64,000 bases of DNA, taken from positions 62,001 through 126,000 of the forward strand of contig MBPM02000058.1 in the NCBI GenBank assembly GCA_001695595.3. Reading direction: 5' to 3'. A program made the position numbers and the translations under genes. Shown piece by piece: positions 45,769-54,923 of the stretch (the stretch's first letter is position 1; every line of letters begins with the position of its first letter). This DNA is from Plasmopara viticola (Eukaryota; Oomycota; Peronosporomycetes; Peronosporales; Peronosporaceae). Below the pieces are notes generated by a model, which was given only the letters and a program-made list of their open reading frames with translations, was not told the DNA's origin and did no database searches.

Positions 45769-47223
45769 TTACGACGGTTCGGCATGGGAGAGCGAGGCCG
45801 CGCGAATGCTGCCGGAAAAAAGCTTGTGCGGGACGTTGGCGAGGTGGGTACGCTCTGTTGCCACAACAGGTTGCACGACAATCGGGACCTTCCACTGGAA
45901 GGTTTGTCGCTGTTGTGTCGTGGCGGCAGTCGTGCCATCTTGTGGCGGCAATGCGCCGGCCGAAAACTCGAATTGAAGCAGCCATTGAATTCGGACGAGG
46001 TCTGTTTTGATCGTCGGCAGTGCATTGTGTGGGATGCTAAAGCGCACATTTGTCTGTACCACTCCGAGTGTATGCTCGTGAAAGGTGCCAAAGACTTTGG
46101 ACTGCACGATGCGATCGGGGTCTAGTGCCATCGTCGAAAGCGTTTCCTCTTGACACAGAGTGACCGAGACTTTATAGCATGGGATGCTGGCACGTGTAAA
46201 GTCAAAGACGCCGAGTAGAATGTCACCTGGCTGATAGAATTGCTTTGTCAAAAGAAATCGCACGAGATGGCTACTTTCCTTGCCGATCGTATAGATGCTT
46301 GTCTGCGCGCGTTGCATCTGTTCGGTTTCCACGCGGCCGTGCATGAGCGTCGGACGCAGCTCGAATGCTATCTCGCTGCCTATCCGCACGCCCACGGGGG
46401 CCGGTGCTCCCGACACACTTTGATCGAGACGGCCGACACGAGTCGTGCCGCCGACCTTTTGCGGCTTTGTAGGCTTCGCTACAACACTATTGTTGTCAAG
46501 GGCCACAGGTTCTTCTCTTTGACTCTGACTTGCTGCGAGTTGGCTCGCGCTGGCCACAGTGTTAGCTTCAAAGAAATACTCGGAGCCATACACCTCGAAA
46601 GGCAAGTGCACGGAGATCGGTTTGCTACCAGCAATCGCACGTTGCGCTGTGATCGAGACTACGTAAAATACTCGAGCGGACGAGCCGCAAAACGAAGGGC
46701 AAATGTTCTCTGGCAGCGCAATGGCAAATTCGCGAGTGCAGCGCTCTGCCGTTGCCTCTTGCACAGCCTTGGATAGACACCCAAGGTGATTTTTTTCATT
46801 GATTTTTGCTGTAGCTGTCTTCACTTCTGACGGCGTCGGCGCAATGTTCACATCTGAGAGCAGGACCGACGGAGGTGAGCAAAAAATACACGTGCCTGTG
46901 TCGCCTGAAAACTTGCGTACATCGGGCAGCGTGTCAAGCTTGATATCATTCGTAAGAGGTTTTTGCTCTGATTGTGCGTGCTCTTGCAACGCTGAAGGCC
47001 GCGAATCCACGTGCACAACCGGCAGTGTTAGCAAGTTGCTGTCCACCGTGACGTGACCATGCACTTGCAATACTACGTGCTTTATCTCCAAATCTGCACC
47101 AGGCTTTTCCTGGTGACTTACAAGTCGTACAACGCCTTTGACAACACCCCCCGGACGGAAATAGCGGCTCGCAAGTTGCGCCACTAACACGCTGTCCTCC
47201 CGCGCGACGTGGTCGATCGCCAT
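45769..47223 (-). CDS. RGP1: RGP1-like RAB6 GEF subunit
   Basis: A single-exon gene of 484 aa starting at an ATG at 47,223. RGP1 with RIC1 forms the exchange factor that activates RAB6/Ypt6 at the Golgi for retrograde traffic. The N-terminal arrestin-like fold begins VLVAQLASRYFRPGGVVKGV. The family landmark CIFCSPPSVLLSDVNI lies near 112-127. The C-terminal part has FLLTKQFYQPGDILLGVFDF, VRIQWLLQFEF and TFQWKVPIVVQP, each with a clear counterpart in animal RGP1. Divergent linkers near 75-100 and 235-270 lack obvious structure. No RIC1 gene is in the window. The stop is 338 bp from the start of the cytidylyltransferase gene on the same strand. Confidence 0.9.
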   Translation of the reverse strand: MAIDHVAREDSVLVAQLASRYFRPGGVVKGVVRLVSHQEKPGADLEIKHVVLQVHGHVTVDSNLLTLPVVHVDSRPSALQEHAQSEQKPLTNDIKLDTLPDVRKFSGDTGTCIFCSPPSVLLSDVNIAPTPSEVKTATAKINEKNHLGCLSKAVQEATAERCTREFAIALPENICPSFCGSSARVFYVVSITAQRAIAGSKPISVHLPFEVYGSEYFFEANTVASASQLAASQSQREEPVALDNNSVVAKPTKPQKVGGTTRVGRLDQSVSGAPAPVGVRIGSEIAFELRPTLMHGRVETEQMQRAQTSIYTIGKESSHLVRFLLTKQFYQPGDILLGVFDFTRASIPCYKVSVTLCQEETLSTMALDPDRIVQSKVFGTFHEHTLGVVQTNVRFSIPHNALPTIKTDLVRIQWLLQFEFSAGALPPQDGTTAATTQQRQTFQWKVPIVVQPVVATERTHLANVPHKLFSGSIRAASLSHAEPS

Positions 47224-47343
47224 AAGAATTTTGCCTCTAGCAGGAAAAATGGTGTGGCGTACATCGCTGAAAACCTCACAATAAATATTAATTTTTTTAA
47301 TAATTGCACTAATTTATTGTTGAAACACAAAATTGTTGTCACA

Positions 47344-47972
47344 CTAACTCGATTCGGTGACTATATCGTTCACTGCTTTTTGAACTTTGTGCGCGGATGC
47401 TGCAGCCACTAACAATGCTTGTAAACCTATGCAAAGGAAACCTCGCCGCGTCAGCCCTATAAAGAGCAGCGTATTTAACGCAAAAGCCTCACCGCTAATA
47501 AACTGCTTTTGGGCGTGGCGCAAATCGTTTGGTGGCAACGAGCTAAACCACATTAGCGTATCTATTGGTAAATTTGCTTGAGTGTTTTTCGGACTAGTGG
47601 CTTTGGTTGTACTCTTGCCTGCTTTCCGACTCCGCACCGTATTCTCATTTCGCTCCTGTGAAGTTGCCCTTGATGCATCTTGCAACTGCCACTTCCCCTC
47701 CGAATCCAGCATCACAACGCGAGATGCTTGAAACTCTTCGTGGTACGAGATCTCTGTCATTGCGTACTCGGGTAATTGCAGCTTTGCCTTAGTCAGCATC
47801 AGATAACCCTGCATAAGGTAACGTTAAGTTGTCTCTTACTCCACGTCCTTCAAGCATGAAGGCACACCTTTTTAAGCTTAAAGCGAGCAGCCTCATGGTC
47901 ATTAAGAAACTCCTCTAGAGCCTCCACCCCTTCAACCAAACGCTCGTCTATAGTGTTAACAGCGCTCTTCAT
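47344..47972 (-). CDS. CCDC115: CCDC115/Vma22-like V-ATPase assembly factor
   Basis: Exons 47,868-47,972 and 47,344-47,808 with a 59-bp intron (GTGTGC donor, ATGCAG acceptor) join in frame to 189 aa. CCDC115 and yeast Vma22 help assemble the V0 sector of the vacuolar proton pump in the ER/Golgi. The N-terminal helix (DERLVEGVEALEEFLNDH) leads into GYLMLTKAKLQL. After a basic linker comes the conserved C-terminal block PIDTLMWFSSLPPNDLRHAQ, matching the D-P-L-x-W-F...P-x-x-L-R-x-A-Q block of animal CCDC115. A final helical stretch follows. The start codon is 63 bp from that of ARMC6 on the other strand, suggesting a shared promoter. Confidence 0.83.
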
Positions 47973-48035
47973 TTTTACGATCTTTTACCCAATTTTGGAT
48001 TAGATTTACTACAACGAACTACTACAATATACAAG
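47973..48035. promoter_or_regulatory. Compact bidirectional promoter, CCDC115/ARMC6
   Basis: Only 63 bp separate the ATGs of two divergent, well-supported genes, so both promoters and both 5' leaders must overlap here or extend into the genes. The stretch is AT-rich and contains CCCAATTTTGG. No TATA box is evident, and I did not find a clean match to the oomycete initiator element. Confidence 0.5.
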
Positions 48036-49550
48036 ATGGCGTCTAGGCAAATATCGCAAGAAACGTTTGATGAGTGCGTAGCTGAGAATATTGAGGACTT
48101 TGACATGTCAGTGGAGGAAGCCGTGACCGACGCTGTGCAACAATTCGAGTCACAGGGTGTGGATTTGTCAAATATAATTAAGATAAACACAAAACAAGCG
48201 GCGAATGGGCAGGAACCGCTCCCTGTGCGGCTTAAACGATTGATTGTAGACTTGCAGGAGGTCTGGAAGGATCGACGAGACACGGATCGGATGCTTAGCC
48301 TCTTGTCCGAGCTGACTAGTGTTTGTGAGCAAGTTCCCGAGGCTCGAGTCGTGGCTGGACGGAATGACGCTATCGATACGTTGCTAGCGCTGTTGGAAGC
48401 CGACTCTCCTGCTGTCGTAGACGCTTGCAGCAATTTGCTCGTTTTGCTGTGTACTCATAACACTGATAATCAGGATTTTGTAGGGGTGGTAGGTATGCAG
48501 CAACTCGTAAAGGTGTTAGGCGTTCAGTGGGAACATGAAGAGACGCTGGTGCGAGTGCTCGCGCTTCTGAAGGCAATTTGTACCAAGCACGAAAGCAACA
48601 AAGCATTCTTTACCCAGGCAAGTGGGATTCAAGTGCTGTCTCAGTACTTGGATAGAGCAAAGCACAACCAAATGTTGTCAAAACAATTAGCGCACTGTTT
48701 TCGCGTACTGACTATTAATGACGATCCCCGCGCGACGTTCTCGCAAGCACAAGACGCTATTAAAGCCCTGGTTGAACGTGGGATGATTCTGTATATATTA
48801 AATGTCCTACGTCTTGTTGAGGGCAATAGTCATCCACAGAGAGCAAGTGCGTCGCCAGAGTTGCTCGCTAACTGGCTTGCCGTTTTAAAGCAACTTGCCG
48901 TCACGGAAGAGAATTGCCACGAGATTGCCAAGCTAGGTGGTTTACACACCGTGCAGAGCGTCATGCAGACGTACGAGCATAGCGGTAGCATAGCAAAGCG
49001 CTGTATTGCGGTCTTTAGAAACATGGCAGCTGCAGATGATTTCAAGCGTACAATTCTACAGTCGGGGGGCATCCAACAGACGTTAATAGCCATGCAACGC
49101 CATGATACCGACGCCTCTCTTCAGCAAAACGCATGTGCGACACTAGCAGCCATTGCGCTCCGCTCGCCAGAAAACAGTCATGCGCTTGTGGAGCTTGGGG
49201 CGGCGCGCCAAATCTCGCACGCCATGCAGACGCACCGACGTGACGTGGCTGTCCTTCGCCAAGCAAGTTTAGCGGTGCGCAACATTGTGGCACGCAGTGC
49301 AGAGTTGCGCGTGCGATTCTTGCACGAGGAACCCGAGATCGAGCCATTGCTTCGCGAAGCACAACAGTATCGCGGGTGCGGTGACGAAGCTTACGCTGCA
49401 TTGCGTGATCTGGGCTGTGCGATCCAATTGTCGACTTTTGGTGCTGCTGCATCGAAATTAGCAAGTGTGCCGACGGCGCACTTTAATCCAGTTCAAGTCC
49501 AATCAAATCAGATAGCTGAGAGTGGAGCAGGGACGTCATTCACCCAATAG
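48036..49550 (+). CDS. ARMC6: Armadillo repeat-containing protein 6 homologue
   Basis: A single-exon gene of 504 aa. The N-terminus (SQETFDECVAENIEDFDMSV and AVQQFESQGVDLSNIIK, about residues 7-50) closely matches animal ARMC6. About eight armadillo-type helical repeats follow (for example LLALLEADSPAVVDACSNLL, ILQSGGIQQTLIAMQRH and QASLAVRNIVAR). It ends with the family's GCGDEAYAALRDLGC block near 455-470. ARMC6 is a widely conserved solenoid protein whose exact cellular job is not settled; a protein-interaction scaffold is the safe reading. It converges on the UBC2 gene with 107 bp between stops. Confidence 0.94.
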   Translation: MASRQISQETFDECVAENIEDFDMSVEEAVTDAVQQFESQGVDLSNIIKINTKQAANGQEPLPVRLKRLIVDLQEVWKDRRDTDRMLSLLSELTSVCEQVPEARVVAGRNDAIDTLLALLEADSPAVVDACSNLLVLLCTHNTDNQDFVGVVGMQQLVKVLGVQWEHEETLVRVLALLKAICTKHESNKAFFTQASGIQVLSQYLDRAKHNQMLSKQLAHCFRVLTINDDPRATFSQAQDAIKALVERGMILYILNVLRLVEGNSHPQRASASPELLANWLAVLKQLAVTEENCHEIAKLGGLHTVQSVMQTYEHSGSIAKRCIAVFRNMAAADDFKRTILQSGGIQQTLIAMQRHDTDASLQQNACATLAAIALRSPENSHALVELGAARQISHAMQTHRRDVAVLRQASLAVRNIVARSAELRVRFLHEEPEIEPLLREAQQYRGCGDEAYAALRDLGCAIQLSTFGAAASKLASVPTAHFNPVQVQSNQIAESGAGTSFTQ

Positions 49551-49657
49551 GTATAGTAACATAAAGAGAGCTTTTTTTATTTCCTTGGCCGCTTTGCCAA
49601 AGTTAACTATCCTCAACGCACTGCACTACCTCTCGCTGTGTCGTACGAACGAGCATA

Positions 49658-50255
49658 TTATGCGATGGCCTGCCAACTTTGCTCGACGATTTCGCGTACG
49701 CGGCGATTATACTCTCGTCTATTCTCCTGAAAGAGACGCGCGGCTTCGGAATTAGCGGGCGAGTTTGGATTGGGATCGCACAGCAACGACTGAATGGACG
49801 TGAGAATGGCCGAAATGTCGTAAATTGGTGACCACTGGTTTTGTAAAATATCCAAACAAATTTGACCGTCGTTGTAAACTGCAGCAATAGCCATAGCAAT
49901 GTAAAAAGTCAGTTAAAAGAAAGCAGCTAAAAGCCATATAGAGCTCCGTACTGTTAGGATGGAACATTTTCGTAATAAACTTGACGGTCGGCGCCTTGTT
50001 GGGGTAGTCTTCACTGAACTCAAGCGTCAAATTAAAGGTCCCTCCTTCCCACGGCGTGTCGTCCGGTCTATCATAGTAAAACATTTTTCAATTTTACCGA
50101 CTAGAAACATTAAATTACCGCGTAACTTACCCGAAAATGACGGCTTGCCAAAGCATAATGTTGTTGTCCATAGGGGCGCCCGACACGCCCGATGGCGGGT
50201 CATTCTGCAACTTGCGAAAATCGCGCATCAACCGTCGGCGAGCTGCAGTGGACAT
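49658..50255 (-). CDS. UBC2: RAD6/UBC2-type ubiquitin-conjugating enzyme E2
   Basis: Exons 50,131-50,255, 49,952-50,067 and 49,658-49,878, with introns of 63 and 73 bp (donors GTAAGT and GTACGG, acceptors ATAG and GCAG), encode 153 aa, the family's usual length. RAD6 is the E2 for post-replication repair (with RAD18) and histone H2B ubiquitination (with BRE1). It begins [20 protein letters not shown], as in RAD6/UBE2A. It carries the HPN motif ([16 protein letters not shown]) with the active-site Cys at residue 88, the same position as in yeast RAD6. It ends [11 protein letters not shown] without the acidic tail of the yeast protein. All catalytic features are intact. Confidence 0.97.
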
Positions 50256-50531
50256 TGTAGCTGCAAAGCGGTGGAAGAAGCCTATGAACGAGCGACGACT
50301 TGACGTTGCGAGCCTTTTCGACTTATGACCGAAAAATCGTGGACATTCGAGAACCCGTCTATAGCGATGTACTACACTATTAAGAGTGCGCGAACTTAGT
50401 ACTTTTAATATAGCAGAACTTCATACTAATAGTAATAATTCAAAGCGATTATTTACACGTATCTTTAGACGAAAGGTCGTACAGGTATCCGATCGATTGA
50501 CTAGCATCACGCGACAAGCAGCGAGAAAGGA

Positions 50532-51089
50532 ATGTCCAAGGAGCCGCTAGTGCCTGGCGATGGCCTCAATCTGAGAGTGCTAGCCAGGCTGGAAGCAACT
50601 GGCTTAAAGACAGTTAGTGGCTACTCGTCCGCGTACGACAATGTTTTTCCAACAGCGCTAGACGGCATCAGTAAGTACGTACAATCAGTGGCGCACTAAT
50701 TTTTGGGGCCTGAAGTTGTTTCTAGTCTCACGAAGGGAGTTCAAGTTTTGCGTGGATGTGCTTAATCAGACGGTGGAAGATTACTTCCCATGCCTACCGT
50801 GCTATGGGTGTGGATATTTATGGTGCATACTGACCTGTGGGTTAATGCTTTGCTTCCCAGAGCCATGCACTAAACAGGTAAGGTTGCAAAAATCCTTTGA
50901 TGTTGGGCTTTGACATCTACTACAGCATTGGCATATCGTGTGATGCAGCTCTCTGACAATATGGAGCTCGTGTTACGTCGACTTAACAATCGAGAGGAGC
51001 TCTTGTATCGAGGTATAATCTGGAGTCTCAAACGATGTCAACGAACACACACGTCTTGGATAGAAATCGCTCAGCTCGTGTACGAGTGA
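50532..51089 (+). CDS. GOLGA7: GOLGA7/Erf4-like palmitoyltransferase subunit
   Basis: Exons 50,532-50,670, 50,726-50,877 and 50,949-51,089 join in frame (donors GTAAGT and GTAAGG, acceptors TCTAG and TGCAG) to 143 aa. GOLGA7/Erf4 proteins stabilise DHHC palmitoyltransferases such as DHHC9/Erf2 that lipidate Ras on Golgi/ER membranes. The Erf4-domain landmarks are visible: FPTALDGIISRREFKFCVDV (the FP..L...I....F motif), a hydrophobic Cys-rich stretch (CGYLWCILTCGLMLC), then a helix ending in SWIEIAQLVYE that parallels the RVIEI end of GOLGA7. The Cys-rich segment could itself be palmitoylated. The third-exon acceptor was chosen because the nearer CAG gives an immediate stop. It diverges from UBC2 with 276 bp between starts. 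Confidence 0.7.
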
Positions 51090-51498
51090 TCAAGATAAAA
51101 AAGCATCTAGGTTCAGGTCTTCACCATCTGCTTTGAAAGTAAACAAAGCAGAGCTAGTAAACAAATGGGTCGGGAGTCAACTTTAAGCAAAATGTACTGT
51201 TGGTAAGCGCTCATTGTCAAATCTTCTATCGTGGGTCTCTATTACGTTAAATGTATCTGATACAAAAGCAAATGTCATACCAGTCAGAATCATAATTTTC
51301 AAGCAACAATTAAAAGCAAATAGAGAGCTGATCAAGTACTTGATTTGATCTTACCATGAAAATAGGAAGGCTTGTGACCTCCTATAAATATACAAACTTG
51401 CGTTCCAGGTCGAGTTGCTTCTGCTTACTTACGAGGTCTTTGACCTTATCAAACATCAGTTTCCCTTCTTTCTGTATGGTGTCACCATCACTTGTTGT
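51090..51498. other. Convergent intergenic region
   Basis: 409 bp of AT-rich sequence lie between the stops of the GOLGA7-like gene and TFIIB. It presumably holds both 3' UTRs. No other feature was seen. Confidence 0.6.
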
Positions 51499-52425
51499 CT
51501 ATGTCATCACGACGCCTTCAAACAGCACCATGCGACTCTTGTTCAGCTCCTTGCACACCCTCTTCATGCTCTTTTCGCCAATCATTGTAACGTCACTAAT
51601 TTCCTGAATCGATCGCTTTGCATTCGTGTAAGCTGCTACCAAGTAAACTACTGATGCCGCCACAGCAACTGGTGCTTGTCCTCTTGACAGTTCCAAACCA
51701 TCTGCTTTCTTCGCCACCGTGTGTGCAATCATCTGCGTCTTATTCGGCAGTCCCAGTTTCGAGCAAAAGCGCTGCACGTACTCCTCTGTTGTCGCCTGTT
51801 TTACCTCGAGCTCTAGACGGCGCTGCAGGCTCATAAACGACTTGCCAATACGACGTTTCGATATGCCAGAAGCCTCTTCAAATTCTTTCAGTGATCGCGC
51901 CATGCCAGCTTTCCTACACGCGATAAACAGTACGGCAACTGCCATACTCTCTCGTTCCGAGCCGCGCATATTGATTCCCTGCTTTTCTGCCTCGGCGTAA
52001 ATGTCCAACGCTGTTTCGACAATTTTTTTTGGCAGTGACAAACAGTCGGCAACTTCTTGAATTCGTGTCATATTGCGCTGCATTCTCTTGACTTTCGCGC
52101 TGTCCGACGAAATGTTGGGACGCTTGTGTTTGCGGCTCGCATCACCATCGGCGCCCCCGCCGCTCTTTATTGGGTCAACTAGATATGTGGACAGCGAGAT
52201 GCTGTCCAGGCGCGCATCTGCAACATCGCCGACCCTGGATTTCGCAGCGGGATCACCACCCCGATCATCATTAGCAAATGTTCGCCATTCGGGAGAATCA
52301 TCTATTATGCGCTCACCAAGGATCATGCCGCAGTCACGGCACACAACGTCACCTGCGCTGAAGTCTGTCACTACATCCTTGCTTCCGCACTCGCGGCAAT
52401 GATCCGGCACGCACTCGCCTCCCAT
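51499..52425 (-). CDS. GTF2B: Transcription initiation factor TFIIB
   Basis: A single-exon gene of 308 aa. The frame opens slightly upstream, but the first ATG is at 52,425. TFIIB bridges TBP-bound promoter DNA and RNA polymerase II and helps choose the start site. The N-terminal zinc ribbon has C10-x2-C13 and C29-x2-C32 (HCRECG ... VVCRDCG). The B-finger/core linker includes ERIIDDSPEWRTFANDD. Two cyclin-like repeats follow: about 110-190 (MTRIQEVADCLSLPKKIVET, VLFIACRKAGMARSLKEF) and about 205-290 (YVQRFCSKLGL, VAASVVYLVAAYTNAKRSIQ). Length and motifs are typical, so this is ordinary TFIIB rather than BRF. Confidence 0.97.
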   Translation of the reverse strand: MGGECVPDHCRECGSKDVVTDFSAGDVVCRDCGMILGERIIDDSPEWRTFANDDRGGDPAAKSRVGDVADARLDSISLSTYLVDPIKSGGGADGDASRKHKRPNISSDSAKVKRMQRNMTRIQEVADCLSLPKKIVETALDIYAEAEKQGINMRGSERESMAVAVLFIACRKAGMARSLKEFEEASGISKRRIGKSFMSLQRRLELEVKQATTEEYVQRFCSKLGLPNKTQMIAHTVAKKADGLELSRGQAPVAVAASVVYLVAAYTNAKRSIQEISDVTMIGEKSMKRVCKELNKSRMVLFEGVVMT

Positions 52426-52833
52426 AATGTGTCGCGACCTCAACGTGTGTCTTCTTTTGACGTCTTAAATCAGCGCGCAAATTCGTCAGACAGATACAAA
52501 AAAGGGAGCACTCGAACGAATATGTGCTATGGAATCGAACGCACGAAGAATTTTAGACTTTTAAGACTTTAAGTTGCCACGCACACGAGGGTTAACTGAG
52601 CTTCTTTAAGGAACAGCGCGTCTTCTGCGATCCACTCACGAAGATTAAGTGTGGCACACATAAAATAACGTTTGAGAGATTAGTGTGCACGACATATCAA
52701 TTATATTTGGCAGACATTTTGCGAATATCCCACTGCACATCTATGCCTTGACTGCCGACGCAGTCAGGACCCCTTCTTCTCCAGCATATGTTGTTACTCT
52801 TCGCTTTATGGTGGTTCGCTCTTAAACTGCAAC
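52426..52833. other. TFIIB upstream region
   Basis: About 400 bp lie between the TFIIB start and the DPM3 stop on the same strand. It should contain the TFIIB promoter and DPM3 3' UTR. No distinct motif was identified. Confidence 0.5.
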
Positions 52834-53112
52834 CTAAAAGGTAAATTTCTTCTTGGCCAAGTCTGCCTTAGCTTCCAGAACTTGCCTATCGAGCTCCTTG
52901 GCTGCTTCTGGAAAGTCTTGCACGGCCATGACGGATAACGCAATCACTGCGAGCGAGTACGCTCCAAACGACACGAGTGCATACATAGGCAGCATCTTTG
53001 CCACTTGCAGCACGCGCGGATCGTGCACATAGTCCTTTGTGTATCGCAACAGTAGTAGCCACAGTGCAAAAAGCATGGCGAATACAGTTAGCCACTTCTG
53101 GTACTTCAGCAT
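52834..53112 (-). CDS. DPM3: Dolichol-phosphate mannosyltransferase subunit 3
   Basis: A single-exon gene of 92 aa, the same length class as human DPM3. DPM3 tethers the catalytic DPM1 subunit to the ER membrane for making dolichol-phosphate-mannose, used in N-glycans, GPI anchors and mannosylation. Two membrane helices are visible (WLTVFAMLFALWLLLLRY near 7-24 and MYALVSFGAYSLAVIALSVM near 43-62). A coiled C-terminal segment follows, FPEAAKELDRQVLEAKADLA, matching the [20 protein letters not shown] part of the animal protein that contacts DPM1. Its start is 122 bp from the divergent transposase-like gene. Confidence 0.94.
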   Translation of the reverse strand: MLKYQKWLTVFAMLFALWLLLLRYTKDYVHDPRVLQVAKMLPMYALVSFGAYSLAVIALSVMAVQDFPEAAKELDRQVLEAKADLAKKKFTF

Positions 53113-53234
53113 CGCAAGGTTCTTCCGGTTAATATTTGTACGGTCAAAATGTTAATTTTGTGAAAGTTGGAAAGTCGAATTTTGATTCGCCATAAAAAAG
53201 ATTAGTATGCTTTGGCATTTCACAACTCGTGCCG

Positions 53235-54686
53235 ATGGCAGCAGACCCGTCTGCATTTCTGACAGATGCCGAGCTGCTGGACGATAACGTTCTTCCGTTG
53301 GAAGTACCGTCAAGGGACAGAGAAATTTGCCGCAAGCCCAATTTGTCCGATGATCAGCGTCTTGTCATGGCTGACTTCCTACTTCAGCACAGCCAGGGCG
53401 AGAATCGCTTGCCACGCGCAGTCATTGCCGCTGCGGCAGACCGATTCGAGGTACACCGCAATACGGTGTCACGTATCTGGAATCGTATGAAGGTGGCAAT
53501 GGATATTGGAGCTTCTGCTGACATTGTAATGAAGCAAGTTTTGTCCAAGAAGCGTGGTAATTGTGGCCGTAAACAAAAAGACTACACGGCCGCTATGGAG
53601 CGAGTCAAAGAGCTTCCACTTAACCAGCGTGGCTCGCTTCGTGCGCTTTCCACGGCAGTAGGAATTCCGCGCACAACACTATACCGTCTTTTGCGCAACG
53701 AAAAGCTCGATCACAGCGCAAGGAATGCTGTAGATGGCCAATTAGATGACGCTAAGCAGACGTTAACCAATGTGATCAAAGCGCCGTTATCCGATCGAAA
53801 TAAACGGGAGCGACTGAAATTTTGTGCCAGCAAAGTGCTTTCAAATGGAGTGTTTGAGGATATGTTTAATGTAGTACACATTAACACGAAGTGGTGTTTC
53901 TTGCCGGGCAATCGCGATGCCAAAAAGACAAAAGCGATGTTTCTCATTGCTGTTGCTCGACCTCAGTGGGATCGTCAGCGACATCAGCAATTTGATGGTA
54001 AGCTTGGAGTCTGGCCATTTGTCATGCCTGATCCACCTTTGGACGTCGAGGCCAATGTGGAACCTTGGGTACAAACAGCCTCACAAGCTGAACGCGCGTT
54101 TCGTGTGCTCGAGACAATTACAAGGAGGGAGATTCAGACAATGATTACAAATAATGTCATTCCAGCAATAAAGACGAAAATGCCGAGCTCGTTGCGCACG
54201 AGATCGCTTTTGATTCAGTTCGATAATCAACAATTGCGCTTAGCACCGGATGATCCCGTGATTGCAGAGCATGGTAAAAGAGATGGGTGGAACATTCAGG
54301 TGCAGTACCAGCCAGCACATAGTCCTGATCTTGTGGTACTCAATCACCGGATTCTCAAGCATATAAATGTCGAGTTTACGACACGGACGATTACTAAGCG
54401 ATCGTCTCCTTTAGAAGAGCTGATCGCTGGTGTCAAGCGAGCGTTTGCTACTATCATTGAACGGCAAATTGACGACGCATTTCTGGCGTTGCAAAAGACG
54501 ATGGAGTGTATTTTGCTTGCAGGTGGCTCGAATCATTTTGATTCGCAAGATAACACGACTAAGACGAGTTTGCAACACGATGGGAGTCTTCCAGTGAGTA
54601 TCTTTTGCAAACGAGAAGCTATGCTGGTATGCCAATCCATTTTGAACACGTCACATGAAACAACACCATCGTCTGGTAGAACTTAG
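53235..54686 (+). CDS. Transposase-derived gene 1, mariner-like, catalytic residues lost
   Basis: A single-exon frame of 483 aa (ATG 53,235), intact throughout. An N-terminal helix-turn-helix region (QRLVMADFLL ... VHRNTVSRIWNRMK, about 37-85) and a second HTH (RGSLRALSTAVGIPRTTLYR, about 132-151) suit DNA binding. The rest follows the mariner/Tc1-like transposases common in oomycetes (ARPQWDRQRHQQFDGKLGVW; C-terminal DAFLALQKTMECILLAGGSN). The catalytic sites are altered. VHINTKWCF replaces the family's usual VHxDEKWF (Asp to Asn). FDNQQLR keeps the second Asp. HSPDLVVLNHRIL replaces SPDxNxLDLGFF (Asp to Asn). It should therefore be unable to cut DNA. No terminal inverted repeats or target duplications were recognised. 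I infer a domesticated DNA-binding gene. It diverges from DPM3. Confidence 0.75.
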   Translation: MAADPSAFLTDAELLDDNVLPLEVPSRDREICRKPNLSDDQRLVMADFLLQHSQGENRLPRAVIAAAADRFEVHRNTVSRIWNRMKVAMDIGASADIVMKQVLSKKRGNCGRKQKDYTAAMERVKELPLNQRGSLRALSTAVGIPRTTLYRLLRNEKLDHSARNAVDGQLDDAKQTLTNVIKAPLSDRNKRERLKFCASKVLSNGVFEDMFNVVHINTKWCFLPGNRDAKKTKAMFLIAVARPQWDRQRHQQFDGKLGVWPFVMPDPPLDVEANVEPWVQTASQAERAFRVLETITRREIQTMITNNVIPAIKTKMPSSLRTRSLLIQFDNQQLRLAPDDPVIAEHGKRDGWNIQVQYQPAHSPDLVVLNHRILKHINVEFTTRTITKRSSPLEELIAGVKRAFATIIERQIDDAFLALQKTMECILLAGGSNHFDSQDNTTKTSLQHDGSLPVSIFCKREAMLVCQSILNTSHETTPSSGRT

Positions 54687-54923
54687 TGAGTGGAGCAGTT
54701 AAGTCGATTGCACAAGTGAAAATGTGCATGGAGGAATTTGTCGGGAGCATAGTATTGTGATCAATCTGATCAAAATGCAACAGTTATAGTTGTATTGTAA
54801 ACCCTAGTTGGGTTAATTAAGGAAGTAATATGAAAGCTGACACGGGTCAACAGCATTATGTGCACCACACGACTGTAGCTGGATTTATTTCGTTTTCAGC
54901 CAATTAAAGTCATAGATATCACG
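54687..54923. other. Spacer between tandem transposase-derived genes
   Basis: 237 bp between the stop of copy 1 and the ATG of copy 2 on the same strand. It presumably holds the 3' end of the first and the promoter of the second. No terminal inverted repeat was recognised in it. Confidence 0.5.
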
